A stretch of 64,000 nucleotides of DNA from Paulownia fortunei (taxonomy: Eukaryota > Streptophyta > Magnoliopsida > Lamiales > Paulowniaceae), in assembly GCA_019321725.1 (NCBI GenBank), contig CM033120.1, positions 10,806,716 to 10,870,715 on the forward strand. The letters run 5' to 3'. This document shows, one piece after another, positions 1 through 16,946 of the stretch; the stretch's first letter is position 1, and each line of letters begins with the position of its first letter. The notes beneath the pieces are model-generated. The model saw only the letters and a program-made list of their open reading frames with translations, made no database searches and was not told where the DNA came from. The position numbers were made by a program, and so were the translations under genes.

Positions 1-540
1 TTGACAAAATTTTGGTATTTAGTAACTCAATAGTCTTCATTGGGGACGATAATCTACTCATTATTTTATTACTTGTAATGATAACGTACACTTGTATTTA
101 CAAAATTTTGCAACAAAGTACTACGTACTCTACATGCACGAGGTCATGCCCAGAGAAAAAAATAATCTACTAATTAGTAATAGTTTACAGAATACATCTC
201 ATAGAATTAAAATAATTTAAAGACTCTTTCTTTAAATGAAGATCATCCTATGTATTCCACTAATTAGTTATTCCTGCAAGCTCCCCTTGACTTTAATCAG
301 TACTGCTAGACTCTCTCCAACTCTGAACTCTTTCAGATGGTTGATTCGGTCTTCTCCTGAAAATCTTCACCTTCTTCTCCTGAAGAATATATATGAGTAA
401 TCAGCACTGTTGGACTCCCTCCAACTCTAAACTCCTTCAGATGGCTAATGCAGTCATCTTTTCACATTCTCCTCCCGAAAAATATATATGAGTAAAATTT
501 GTCTCACCCTTGAATCACTTTTGTGGTACTATTCAGTTCA
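1..540. repeat. dispersed AT-rich repeat, copy 1, with internal 104-bp tandem duplication
   Basis: No gene is visible. Positions 110-345 resemble 20170-20360, and 60-180 resemble 44000-44140, at roughly 70% identity by eye; shared landmarks are a CATG-CACGAGGT-like block and a CTAATTAGTA block. Inside it, 296-399 is repeated in tandem at about 400-498 (both contain CTCCAACTCT and end in ATATATATGAGTA). The family is not identified; the 44-kb copy sits beside sequence that looks like an LTR-retrotransposon remnant. Confidence 0.45.
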
Positions 541-1986
541 TTCGCTTAGGTTTTTCAATGAAACTTGGTATATATGCAATCGTGTACTTCAGTCCAAACC
601 CCCTTTAAAATTGGGTATTGATTGCTACATATTTAAAAGATATTGATTTCTTGATTTGTTGTCTTATCCACAAGATTCTTCAAATCTCTTCTTACCTTAT
701 CAAAATAAATCAAAAATATCTTTAGTTTCAGCACATTTATCATACATATGACTTTACGAAATATCTAAATTAAATATTTTGAAAATTCCTGAATTATGAA
801 AACCTGCCTAGAATAATTATAATTAATTAAAATAATTAATTAATTATATATTGTTCCGCCAGTGTTGCAACATCTCTCACAACATTTCTTGCAACACTTG
901 ATTTCTGTGTAGAATTTCAGCTTCTATAAATGCTAATTTTTTCTGACTCTAATATGCTATATACGAACACCCCACAACCCCAAGTGGCATTCATGGCAAG
1001 ATTCTATATTACATGGGAAATGGCGGTTTAATCGATGCTAGCAGAAGGTTAATACCCTAAGCCGTTCTATGTGTTAGAATTTTATTTTATTTTTGCTATA
1101 AGCAATCCAACCCAACAAACCATGGTAGACGAAAATTTCAGCTGGAAAAATGTTCCATCCACTCAACCATGGCAGACGAAAATTCGAAAGTGAAAATATT
1201 TGGTAGATGAAAATTTGAAATTCAAATTTGAAGTTTAAAATTTTATAATTAATTCTCTCTTATTTAAACAAATTTTTTTCTGGTTTTTGTTAAAAAACTA
1301 AGAAATATTTCATTAAAATTGATTATTTTCTCTCCACAAGCCATCACCAAAGTCCCACTGAAGTCGTCAGAACACCTGTCAGGTACTCTTTTTCTTAACC
1401 ATCACCACCCGTCACCCTCCCTTACAATTTGGTGGAGGTACTCCTTTTCTTCACCACCACCACCCTTCACCTACCCTTTACCGACACCCCTCACACATGG
1501 TGCATGCGGCAGCACCCTTCCCTAAATGTCCTCCGTGTTTGTGATTACCAACACATTATTGTTCTAAACTAAAATCAATCAACTTCCCATTGAGATTATC
1601 CAGATCTTGTTAGCTTGAAAAAATCAAGCTTTCTGTATTTTGTTCATCGTCAGAGACAACAAAAGAAATAATTTTCGAGAAGCATGTAAATTTATTTCAA
1701 CAAAGCCTAACACATGTCCATAAATTTATCTGGTCTCTATGAGTAGAACATATTTTGTAGATTTTTGGGTTGAAGTTTTTTTTTTTTTTTTTTTTGTGCT
1801 AATTAAAGTTTCACTTAGTATGGTTTGAAGCAGAGGCTGATTGGTTGGGCGGGTTTGGTTGGGTTAGCTTGGGTTAATTTTGTTAGGCTTGTTTGAAGGT
1901 TAAATTATATTTGGTTTGATAGTATGTTAAATGTATGAGTTTCATTGTGGATTATTTCTTATTAGGTTTTGAAGAAAGGATTGTTG

Positions 1987-2028
<42 letters not shown>

Positions 2029-2880
2029 CTATTTTCTATCTTTATTTCTTTGGAATAATTTGTTTGAAGTGTCACAAAATTTGGGAATTGGAAATCACTG
2101 CAATGCTAGTAAATTTAAGTATGAAGAAAAAAGATGCAACCATTATAGTGTTAAACTCAATATTAAAATAATTGGTCAGGTTAATCCAAATTTATAAAGA
2201 CTCTACTATTATTTCACAAAAAATTATTTCTTAATGTAATCGAATAAATGAACTTAATGGAAGAGAGGAAAATACATAGTAGTATCATCAATAAATATGT
2301 GAAAAAAAAATAAAAAAAATTGACAAAATGTACAATTTATTACTTGCATTAACTGCCAAAAATCCTTTACTCAACATAAATCAACAATTACATATCAAGA
2401 CTCTATTGGTCAACATAAATCATCAATTTCTATTCATCACTAACAACTTGCAAGTGACCAATAGAGCAGAATCTATAAGGAACAACGACAAGAACTCAAA
2501 TTATTGCCCATCAAAATAGATGAAAAGAAAGTTGCGGGGACAACTAAATGGGAGCATACGAATTACAGGGCTTGGATGGGAAGGACATTCGTAGGACCTG
2601 GAATGTGGCAAAACTGAAGAATTAATCCTAAATTAATTATCTCCACCACCAAAAATTAAAAAAAAATGAAAGGGAAAGGATAAGAGAATGCAGTGGAAAT
2701 AATATATAGTAGGTGGAAGTTTTCAAGTTTTTCTCCCTTTCCCTACGAGTAAGATGTATCTTTGGCAGTTATCAACTTGCAATTGTCTCAAGTGATCACT
2801 AAATTATTTATTGGTATCTTGATTTATATGCTCGAAATATCTTCAAACGTTAATTTTCCTAAGAAATAGGTTGTGAAACA
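541..2880. other. gene-free AT-rich interval with (TA)n microsatellite
   Basis: I see no coding signal, RNA gene or bounded transposon here. A (TA)n run lies at about 1988-2026 and a T-run at 1777-1795. Short ORFs are not supported by codon pattern or homology that I recognise. Confidence 0.5.
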
Positions 2881-3199
2881 ATTTCGAGAAGGGCTCCCCA
2901 TTGTAACCCTGTCAGTGGATAAAGCCAAAAAGTAATAATTGGCTTTGGAACCCCTAACATAATTATCCGAGAGGTCAAGCTCTGATACCCCCAAAGACTA
3001 GGTATGCCCCTCATCATCGAAAAGGCTAAGGTCGAGGGGACATTCTTGAATTCCTTAAAGGTAAAATAAATAGTGACTCAAAAAAATTCAAAATAAATGA
3101 AACGCACTCACAACATAACAACATAAAATATAACAATTCAAGAGTCATAATATCACATAAGCATAAAACTACAAGCTATGCATAACAACTGCAAAAAAT

Positions 3200-4620
3200 A
3201 AAAATACAAAGGGTACAACTATAAAAATTTAATACATAGAACTAAAAAGCGTAAGGCCTACATCATTGAGACCCCTCCCTCATGGGATCTTTTGAGGCTA
3301 TATCACTCTCGACCCTAGTCATCAGTCGCTAATTATAAGTAGACTCGCCCATTATAAGTAAACAGAATAGCCTTAGCCACTCCAAAGGCAGCTCCTCAAT
3401 CAGTGCATTCTCCTTAACCTCATCCAAAATTTAGAGGTCCAAGAACATAAAAATCCTCATTAGGAAAGTGCCCTAACTCCCTCAAAACCCGATGGTAGAG
3501 TTAGACAATTTGATCATAGATAACCCCCACCTAATCAATCACCAACTTTTGAAAATAATAAGAGCTCTTGAAGTCTATTACACTCCCATCCTAATCTCCT
3601 CCAAATATGTCTTCCCAACCTCAAATCGGTTGAACTTCTTCTGGGAAGAAATCTCATTTTTATAGTCATTTTTTCAATAATCTCGATCTTTAGTAACATT
3701 ATCAATTTCTCCTCTCAATTGAGAAATCTCTGCTCCCATGTCTTCCTCCAAGGCCTCCAGTCGGGATACTTCAGTCTTAATGGACACCCTACTAGCAGCA
3801 CATAAAGGATAAATTCACAATCTAAAAAAATATAATAAAACAACATTAGGAACAAAATATGAAATAAAGATAAAAGATATGAATTGGAGTAGATGGTGAA
3901 AGCTTACCCAGGCGACCTCGCCACTCAACTGCTTATCCAGGTTCTAAAACCTAAGCTTGCTTAATTGTTTGATATCGTCCTCATTTAAAATGCTCCTAGT
4001 CCTCACATCTCAAAAACAAATAAGATAGAATGAAGGAAAGCCCTAAATGACTAAACCATTTATATTTAAAAAATTAATACGGGGCAAGTCTAATAAGGCC
4101 CTGTTACCTACCCCAAATTGGGTCAGATTTAAAACATAAAAATATGTTACCCATCAGAAGACCCGTTTAACTACCCCAAGTGGGGCGGGTTCGTGATGGA
4201 TCTGAATTTTATCCAAGTTCATTGTCATCCATATCAAACATATCTACGACGACGTTCGAATAAGCCTCACCCAGCAGCCTTCAAGGCGGTGCCTCAATGT
4301 GAGACCATGGAGGCCCCATCTCGACATGGTCATTTTAAGGCACTATCTCAACAAGAATTTGTCATCTTTCTTACTTTCACCACCTAGCCCAACACTACCA
4401 ATTCCCCCACCCACTCATCATCCCAACAACGCTACCCTCTCAGCCCCATTATATTCCCGAACACCTCTCCCAAAATCAAAACCACCATAGGTGAGACTAG
4501 GTGCCCTACCCCAAATTTTCCTTGACAAACCACCCTGTTAAATACAAGTGTTAGCATAATTTGGAAAAAATATGGAACAAAAACAACAAAGTGGAAAGTA
4601 GACGAGCTATAAAGCATGAA
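3200..4620 (-). pseudogene. degenerate coiled-coil ORF of a Tat-like retrotransposon (remnant)
   Basis: Read on the minus strand, about 3640-3800 encodes a charged heptad-like stretch (KTEVSRLEALEEDMGAEIS and on) typical of a coiled coil; stops and frame breaks occur on both sides. It lies immediately left of an LTR-like block in plus orientation (4721-5090). In Tat-lineage Ty3/gypsy elements an extra ORF on the opposite strand lies between pol and the 3' LTR, as it does in the better preserved element at 48-61.6 kb, where the ORF also ends in a coiled coil. I infer a decayed 3' end of such an element. The domain assignment is not certain and no pol sequence is visible to its left. Confidence 0.4.
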
Positions 4621-4720
4621 AGAAAAATATGGCCTCTTTAAAGTAGAAGAGTTGAAAGTAAATTACCTCTACTAGACATGGTTCAAATTTTACCTACAAA
4701 GAAATAGCCAAAATACCTAA

Positions 4721-5090
4721 TGTTACGGGTATAATCATAATTTTATATTAAATCAAAAAGGTAAGAGACCTACTTGAGTGGGTCCCTTAAGTCTATGGAT
4801 CATATTATAAGAAAATTTTTATCGACACATAACCTCTGGGTTCAACTATAAATACCTCAACCATTTATTACTTTTAATAATTGTTCTCCATATATCATTT
4901 CATATTTCTTTTCCTATTTGGTATTTTCTTGAGCCGATTCATGGATTTGACTATCGAAGGGTTTTAATCGAGAAATCTCCATACTATCCTAATAACTTTG
5001 TTCGTATTATAGGTTGACCCACCTCACGTCCTAAAAGAAACTTCAGAGAAGGAATTGTCTTTATTATCGCTCCGTGGACTCATATGCAAC
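4721..5090 (+). repeat. LTR-like remnant, Tat/gypsy type
   Basis: Begins TGTTACGGG, has a TATA-like AACTATAAATACC at about 4840-4853, and then the order seen in many plant gypsy LTRs: a GAGCCGATTCATGGATTTG block near 4933, a GGAGGGTTTT-like block near 4960, and a GGTTGACCCACCTCACGTCC block at 5011-5030 followed by a GAGAGGAACTTC-like block. No clean target duplication or primer-binding site was found, so the limits are approximate. Confidence 0.45.
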
Positions 5091-6832
5091 AAGATAGCAA
5101 AAAAATAGCGAAGATGATTACACAGGAACAACATGATAATTTATATTGGTGAAAAGAAGAGAAAATGAACAGATAAGTGGAGAAAATGGAGGAAGAAGAG
5201 TCCCTCTGGCCTATGTTTTCACTGCCCACTTTCAAGAGAGACTAAGCAGTCATTTCTTTAGCATTTGGGAGATGGAAGATGATTACGCAGTAATAAGACA
5301 AAGGGTGAAAAGAACAATTAGTGCCAAAATAGGATTAATAATTTGTTAAGGCATTCTAATAGCAATCAAGAAAAATTATCTTATGTTATTCTAACTATTT
5401 AATTCCTTAATTAAACATTGTCTGAGATAACTATATTGAAAAATTAAGGATTTTAGTATAAATGGGAACTGAATCCCAATGTAATAGTTGGAAGTGGGAA
5501 CTGAATCCCAATGTATTTGACCTTAATGTTTTTAGTGCTTTCTCAAAAGGCTGGTTGGAGCTTGAAGCCAAATCTTGAGTAAACTCCATGTCTCCATGCC
5601 ATGGCCGAGCCCTAAACTGATATTCTTGTTATCATCCAACCCACAAAAAGTTTGAGTTTTCAGTACCCCCTCTATGGGTAAAGACCCCTTTTGTTAACTT
5701 CAAAACTAGCCCCTCTACAAAATAGCCAAATGCAATTTGTCAAAAAATCCTTATCAACTATTTCTTTTTCTCTGTCTATTTTGGGTTTTAGAATTGGAGG
5801 AGTTATATATTTTCAAGAAAAATTTAAGTCAAGATTCGGCTTATAATGAGTTATATTTACCAATGCTAGTTAATTCATCCTTTGGATTAATTTATAAATT
5901 AGTATAGATAGTGATTGTGCTTAGCTAAAATGGGGAGCTTTTGTGGTCCTTATACCATGATGAGGAAGCATAGGGACCATTTATTTGGTGTATGGTATGA
6001 ATGGATGGGTTAGCTACACGCCCACCTCTAACCCCAATAAAGGATGTGCTTGACAACAGTTTAAAATACTACAAAAGTTAGTTTAAGTTGAGGGCATTCA
6101 CATTACCAATTGTCTATTCTAGCAAAATTGTTTGGACCATACCGTGGGGCGAGTTCACTTTATTTCAGAAATTAGATATCACTATCTTTTAATATTGTTA
6201 AGTTAAATGTTTCTCTTGGGTTATTATGACTATAAATTATCAAGTTTGGCAAAAATATCTTTCATTCAAGGACAAAGTCAGGATTTTAGTACACACGAAA
6301 TTAATTTTACTATTTGGATAGTTATAATTATCTTAAAATTTGGATTGCCGAAATCTTTTAGAACACCTATTCTCACTTGACATTGTGAACATCAAGAATG
6401 GTCTTTTTACCCCCTCACAAGTATGAGGAACTTTTGCTAGTGGGATATGTTTATTCTGCCCAATTCTTCCTCGTGTTTGTTAAATTAGCTCGTATCTCAA
6501 CTGGGATATCAATGTTTTATCCAAGACAAATCCAATCAAGTTAAAGACTTAGTGATTGCACCCATGCAATAGAATGTACCTCTCACTTGTAACAGAAGCA
6601 ATGCCAGATTTTTAAGGGTCAAATTAGTCATATGGAATGCAAGCCTGCTACCATCACCTTGCCAATACTTACTTCCTTTACTATTAAGTCAAACAATGAT
6701 GATATTCAAAAAATTTAACTCATTGAAAGTAAACCTCCACAACATCGAGAACTTTTAAATATGAACTTCACACAAGGGGGAATTCCCATACCATTTCCTT
6801 GGGGCTTGGAGTTCAAAGAGAAAAGAGGAGCA
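5091..6832. other. gene-free upstream region of the subtilase gene
   Basis: No ORF, RNA gene or bounded repeat is recognisable. The last few hundred bases must contain the promoter and leader of the subtilase gene, but I could not pick a convincing TATA box. An in-frame upstream ATG at 6761 would add 24 residues before the signal peptide and is not preferred. Confidence 0.4.
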
Positions 6833-9800
6833 ATGAAAGGTAGTCATGCTTTCACCCTTTGCCTCCTCTCACTTGTTTTGTCACTGTTGCTCAGACCCAC
6901 ATTTGCTACCAAAAAGGTAAGCATCCATAGTCTGCCTCCCTCCAATTCTTACATTAGCAGTGGATAATGATAATAGACCATATTAAGTTTAAATAATTTC
7001 AATTTGATAGTTTTTTTTCTTTGATGTTGTTGCCTAGTCATATGTAGTATACTTGGGAGCTCATTCACATGGATCAGAAGTGACATCCACTGATTATGAT
7101 AGAGCAACAGAGTCTCATTATGAGTTTCTTGGATCATTCTTGGGAAGGTAAGTGAAATTAGTACAAAATTAAGTGTTGGTTCAGTTCCTCATCTGCTTGA
7201 ACTTTTTCTCCTATTTTGATACTTTGCATAAACAGTTCTGATAAGGCCAAAGATGCTATTTTCTACTCTTATACAAGACACATCAATGGATTTGCTGCAA
7301 CACTGGAAGATGAAGAAGCAATTCAAATATCCAGTAAGTGATTTGGATAGTCAGCTTTCCTACTTGCGAATGTTGTTTGTCTTGATTTTATGGATGATAA
7401 GAATCACCTGATGTGCAGGACATCCCAAGGTTGTATCGGTATTCTTAAACCAAGGAAGAAAATTACACACAACGAGGTCATGGGATTTTCTGGGGCTGGA
7501 GCATAATGGAGAAATCCGTCCGAGCTCTATATGGAACAAGGCAAGATTTGGCGAAGATACGATTATTGGCAATCTTGATACGGGTTAGTTATATCTCATC
7601 CTTTTTATTCAATTTTCATGCCATATATAAATTCCATTCAATTTTGTTCTGCTGCAAATCTATGTGAAAGTGTAATCTACTGATACAGTAATCTTAGTTA
7701 AGATTAGTCAAAAACAATCAACGAGCCTCTGTTTTTTCAAAAATTAAGATAGTAGAATCTGTTTGGTTCTAAAACTATATTTCTTTTCTGTCAATATTTG
7801 GAAATTTGTGGCAGGAAATCTGACTATCCATAAATCACATCTGGATTATTGACTTAATGATGTAAGATAAGTTGTTGTTTATGAGCCCCCAAATTTGAAT
7901 AATGACAATGTGGGGTTATAGTGCCTAAGATAATTAGTGAGTTTTATGCTTCCCCATATCCCAATGGGATCCTTACATGACCACTTACGCTTGCGACAAT
8001 TTTTTTTTTATCTAAATGAGGCCTTCCCCATTAAAATAGCATAGGGTGCTTGGTTGTTTGTTGAATTTCCAAATTCTCAGCCGACAAAGGAAATGTGGTT
8101 CTGTTACGAGACAGCAGTCTACGTTTAATAGCTTATGTTGTTCTATTGCTGAGGAGGAAATCTGTTCAAAGTCGTGTGACATGAGCATCAGCTTGTTCAA
8201 TAGTGTGTTAGGAAATCCTTTTACACTTACTTACTTCCCTTTCCGACAAGAAAGTTAATTCTATGCCTGGTGATCAACTAATTTCAAGGTAGAATTCAAG
8301 AAGATTTAATTCTAAAGCTTGAGAGAATTTTTTCAACTGTTAAACAAGTGAGGGTGCTGAGGAAATTGTTCAAAGTTAGAGATCCCTGTCTGCAGCACTG
8401 CTAGAATATGAAGGCCATACATGTAGTCCTTAAGGAGGTATTATCATGGAAGTAAAATTCGTGAGTGCGAAATGACAAAACGGGCTACCAAAATCGAGAC
8501 AATGAATGGAAGATAGCCATCAAAACTACCTAACACAACCGATTATGAGAAAGTTAAATATACAGAATCTAATCAACATAAAGCTAATTGTATCACTATC
8601 AATCTAAGACAATTTTGTAGCATTCTTGTTTTCATATCTTGTGTGATTGAACCAGGCGTATGGCCAGAGTCGAAGAGCTTTAGCGATGAAGAAATGGGAC
8701 CGGTTCCATCCAAGTGGAGAGGAATCTGCCAAAATGATTTGGATGCCAGCTTTCATTGCAACAGGTCATATTCTTCTATCCACTCATTTGCACCTTATGA
8801 ATACAGCCAAATGCAGAGTCAGGAATTTTTAGTCTCTGCTTTAATCTGGCTAAAATGGTTTTGAATCAATCACAGAACAGATCTTGAAGACTCCATAAAG
8901 GAAAACAAAAAGATGTCTAAATTTCTTGATAATGTGTGTCCATAGGATTAAGGACTATTTAAATGGTTTACACACAACTCATTTTCAAGTATGATGAGCA
9001 ATAGGAAAAGGGTGTAAGGTGGGAGAAGACTTCCTCATGTTATACATATTGTTGTTATTGCAACTCTCAGTTAATGAAGGCCTGAACATCTATTTATCAT
9101 GAAGGAAGCTCATTGGAGCCAGATACTTCAACAAAGGATACGGTGCAGTCGTCGGGCCGCTCAATTCCACCTTCGACACACCACGAGACACTGATGGCCA
9201 CGGATCACACACCTTATCAACCGCTGGTGGTAACTTCGTGCCTGGAGCAAGTGTCTTCGGGTTTGGTAATGGAACAGCAAAGGGAGGATCACCAAGAGCT
9301 AGAGTTGCTGCTTACAAGGTGTGCTGGCCTCCAGTTGGCGGCAATGATTGCTTTGATGCAGATATATTGGCTGCCTTCGATATAGCTATTCATGATGGAG
9401 TCGACGTGCTATCAGTTTCTCTTGGAGGAGATCCTGCTCCCTTTTATAATGACAGCATCGCAATTGGGTCGTTCCATGCCGTGAAGCATGGCATTGTTGT
9501 GGTTTGCTCGGCTGGTAATTCGGGGCCTGGTGCTGGTACAGTTTCAAATCTTGCACCTTGGCAGATCACTATTGGGGCAAGCACCATGGACCGCCAGTTT
9601 CCTAGTTATGTTGTCCTGGGAAACAAAATACGCTTCAGAGTTAGCCTTTCTTCTTCTTCTTCTTCTTCTTCTTCTCCCCTTTTCAACTCCCTTTAAATCA
9701 TTGTGTTTCAATAAATTGCAGGCTATGGTCTTCAATTGAAGCATTCCTCTTCACTGATAAATTTATAGTCCATGTTACTCCTATATTGAATTTTTACGTA

Positions 9801-11596
9801 TAAGGTTTATTATGTTTTACTTCTTTACTGATTCCCCTGTCATGACATTTAATTTCTGCTCCACAGGGAGAAAGCCTTTCAGCTAAATCGTTGCCAGAAA
9901 AGAAGTTATTCCCAATCATCGCTGCCCGGCATGCCAAAGCTTCTAATGCATCGGCTGAAGAAGCGTAAGGACAAAACCATCGCCTCTCCAGTAGTTTTCG
10001 GGAACTCCAATCTTATGAGTTTTGTGAAAAATATGCTTTTTAACTTCCATCAATTTGCATTAATGCAGGGAACTCTGCAAAGCTGGAACTCTGGACCCTG
10101 AAAAGGTGAAGGGGAAAATCTTGGTCTGTTTAAGGGGAGACAATGCAAGGGTTGACAAAGGCCAGCAAGCTGCCTTGGCTGGAGCAGTGGGAATGGTTTT
10201 AGCCAACAATCAGGTTTCTGGAAATGAAATCCTTGCTGATCCTCATGTCCTTCCTGCTTCACATATCAATTACACAGATGGACTTGCTCTTTTCTCTTAT
10301 AGCAGTTCAACAAGGTTAGTACGCGAAGTATTGCAGCCTTCCATAAAACTTCTGAGTTGTTGATGGGCTGTTAGAATGGATCTCATATATGATCCTCATT
10401 ATTCACATAGATCTTGTCTTTCCATTTCAGTTCCTTCACATGCATTTGTACGATGGCAGGTCTCCCGTGGCTTATATCACCCGAGCAACTACTCAATTGG
10501 GCACGAAGCCAGCTCCATTCATGGCAGCTTTTTCATCCAAGGGACCTAATACCATTACACCAGAAATCTTAAAGGTTTCAACAGAAACTCAATCATTTCT
10601 CTTGTAAATTTCCTTAAGACAGTGTGCTATCCTTTTGTCATGTTGTTTATTCAACAGTACTTTGTTTTCAGCCTGATATCACTGCTCCAGGAGTGAGTGT
10701 TATAGCCGCCTATACTGAAGCACAAGGACCTACAAATCAAGATTTTGACATGCGACGTGTTCTGTTCAATTCAGTATCAGGCACTTCCATGTCATGCCCT
10801 CATGTTTCTGGAGTTGTTGGCCTCTTGAAGACCCTCCATCCAAATTGGAGCCCAGCAGCTATTAAATCTGCCATCATGACCACTGGTAAGGAAAACCGAC
10901 TAACAGTAATAGCCATTTCAGTCAGGCAGTATCTTTACCATGAAATCAAGAAACAACACAGGCATTCAAAATGCTCAAGTTTTTCTTAAACCTTCCAAGA
11001 GTTTGTGCATTCTTTAAATTTGCGCGTTACATCACCAATATGATTATTGGTTTCCTGCAGCAAGGAAGCGTGATAACATTTTGGAGCCATTAACAAATGC
11101 ATCCTACTTCAAGGCCACACCATTCAGTTATGGAGGAGGGCATGTGCAACCAAACCGCGCTATGGACCCTGGATTGGTTTATGACTTAGCAGTTACTGAT
11201 TACTTGAACTTCCTTTGTGCTCTTGGCTATAACCAAACTCAAATCCAGTTATTCTCAGACAAACCATTTACGTGCCATGAGCCCATTAGTCTCATCAACT
11301 TGAACTACCCCTCCATCACAGTCCCCAGCCTCATTGGCTCAGTAACTGTGACTAGAAAGGTTAAGAATGTTGGTTCACCGGGTACTTACAAAGCTCGTAT
11401 TCACAGCCCAACAGGAATATCAGTTCACATCCAGCCAGATACCCTGAAATTTGTAACTATTGGGGAGGAGAAAGCCTTCAGGCTTACTCTAAAGGCTAGA
11501 AAATCTAGTGCTGCAAGAGACTATGTTTTTGGCCAGCTGACATGGTCTGATGGCAAGCACTATGTAAGAAGTCCAATTGTGGTGAAACAACTATAG
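6833..11596 (+). CDS. SBT5.4: subtilisin-like serine protease, SBT5 group (AIR3/SBT5.4-like), 11 exons, intact
   Basis: Exons: 6833-6916, 7038-7147, 7236-7333, 7419-7583, 8656-8764, 9105-9639, 9867-9964, 10069-10314, 10460-10574, 10672-10885, 11061-11596; together 2310 nt, 769 aa, the usual length for plant SBT5 proteases. Order: signal peptide (about 1-25), I9 prodomain, S8 catalytic domain with a PA insert (about 370-500), and fibronectin-III-like C-terminus. Catalytic residues are Asp151 (NLDTG), His221 (DGHGSHT), oxyanion Asn327 (SAGNSGPG) and Ser559 (GTSMSCPH). The product should be secreted to the cell wall as a self-activating zymogen. All introns are GT-AG and keep frame. Start 6833 was chosen because it opens directly with the signal peptide; an in-frame ATG at 6761 is the alternative. 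The acceptor before exon 6 (ATCATGAAG) has a poor pyrimidine tract. Assignment within group 5 (5.3 or 5.4) is by recalled similarity. Confidence 0.93.
9650..9676 (+). repeat. (TTC)n microsatellite in subtilase intron 6
   Basis: About eight TTC units lie just inside the intron that starts at 9640. It produces arginine/lysine-rich or serine-rich shadow ORFs on either strand and has no coding meaning. Confidence 0.85.
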
Positions 11597-12469
11597 GAAC
11601 CAACATATTTCCAGATTGCAAAATCTGACAGATTGAATTTAAGCCAATTGGTTATTAATGGTCCACTGAATTTCTTTGTCCTCATTACATGTCCTTTCTT
11701 CTCTGTGTTTCCTTGTGGAAATTGATTGTGAATTCAAATTGCTAGTCATCTTACTATAGACAAGAAGTCCAGCCAAAAATAGGAAAAAATAGTGTAATAA
11801 ACCTTTTACATGCAAATTACTGATCAAACATCAAACTAAAGAGTTCTAACAAATTCATGATTTTAATATGAGAATCTTTGACAACAAAAAGTTGACCCTA
11901 AGTAAACAAATATTAGAACATTGTTTGACCTAGCTATACTATCATATTTGTGTGTGCATGGACTAAAAACTTGTCAACATTAATAAGATTCCACTCCTCC
12001 CAAAACCATTAGTTGAATCAAATTTCCTGTTGGGCTCTACAATCTGATTGAAAATCGGGTCATACATAACATCAGCTAATGCGCAACCAATTAATGGCTG
12101 GAGAAAATACTTTGTGCATCATCCCATTTCCCACGATTGTCTGAAAACAAATGTTGGGACATTTTGAAAATTTTCCTGAGTTCCCACTGGGAATCTTGTT
12201 TAACACATGTTACAACGAGCCCCTCAGACATAAACAAGGAAGAAAAAGATAACCTCCTGATCAATGAAATTATTTATACTAAACACAGTTTAATCAGGAA
12301 ACGAATCTTTGATTGTTTTCTATGTACTAGGAAAATCTAGGATCACTACTAAACTTCTTTGAACTCATTTGATCATTGCATTAAAAAGTGTATAGGCTAT
12401 GACTCAGGTATAGAAGGAAGTGATTAAATGTGCAACACAGCCTAAGATATATATAAATAACTTGGATCT
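11597..12469. other. convergent intergenic region between subtilase and P450 genes
   Basis: The two genes face each other and their stop codons are 873 bp apart, so both 3' UTRs and poly(A) sites must lie here. Nothing else is recognisable. Confidence 0.6.
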
Positions 12470-16818
<4,349 letters not shown>

Positions 16819-16936
16819 ATTTTGATTCTCTCTCCAAATTGTCTGTTGGAAATCTAAAACGTGAAAGGAAATGCCCTGCAAATGCTACTACACAGCTTTT
16901 TGAGGGTGGCAACAAATATTGGCTAGCCTTGACTAC

Positions 16937-16946
16937 CTATATATAG
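16937..16946 (-). promoter_or_regulatory. putative TATA box of CYP724B
   Basis: On the minus strand this reads TATATATAGG next to a (CT)n run, about 120 bp upstream of the chosen start codon and about 57 bp upstream of the alternative ATG at 16881. Position and sequence fit a plant core promoter; no experimental start site is available. Confidence 0.45.

Noticed and set aside
1935..2171. 78-codon ORF
   Set aside because: Most of it is a (TA)n run read as Tyr-Ile repeats; no sign of a real protein.
9544..9744. Arginine-rich minus-strand ORF
   Set aside because: It is the reverse reading of a (TTC)n run within the subtilase gene.
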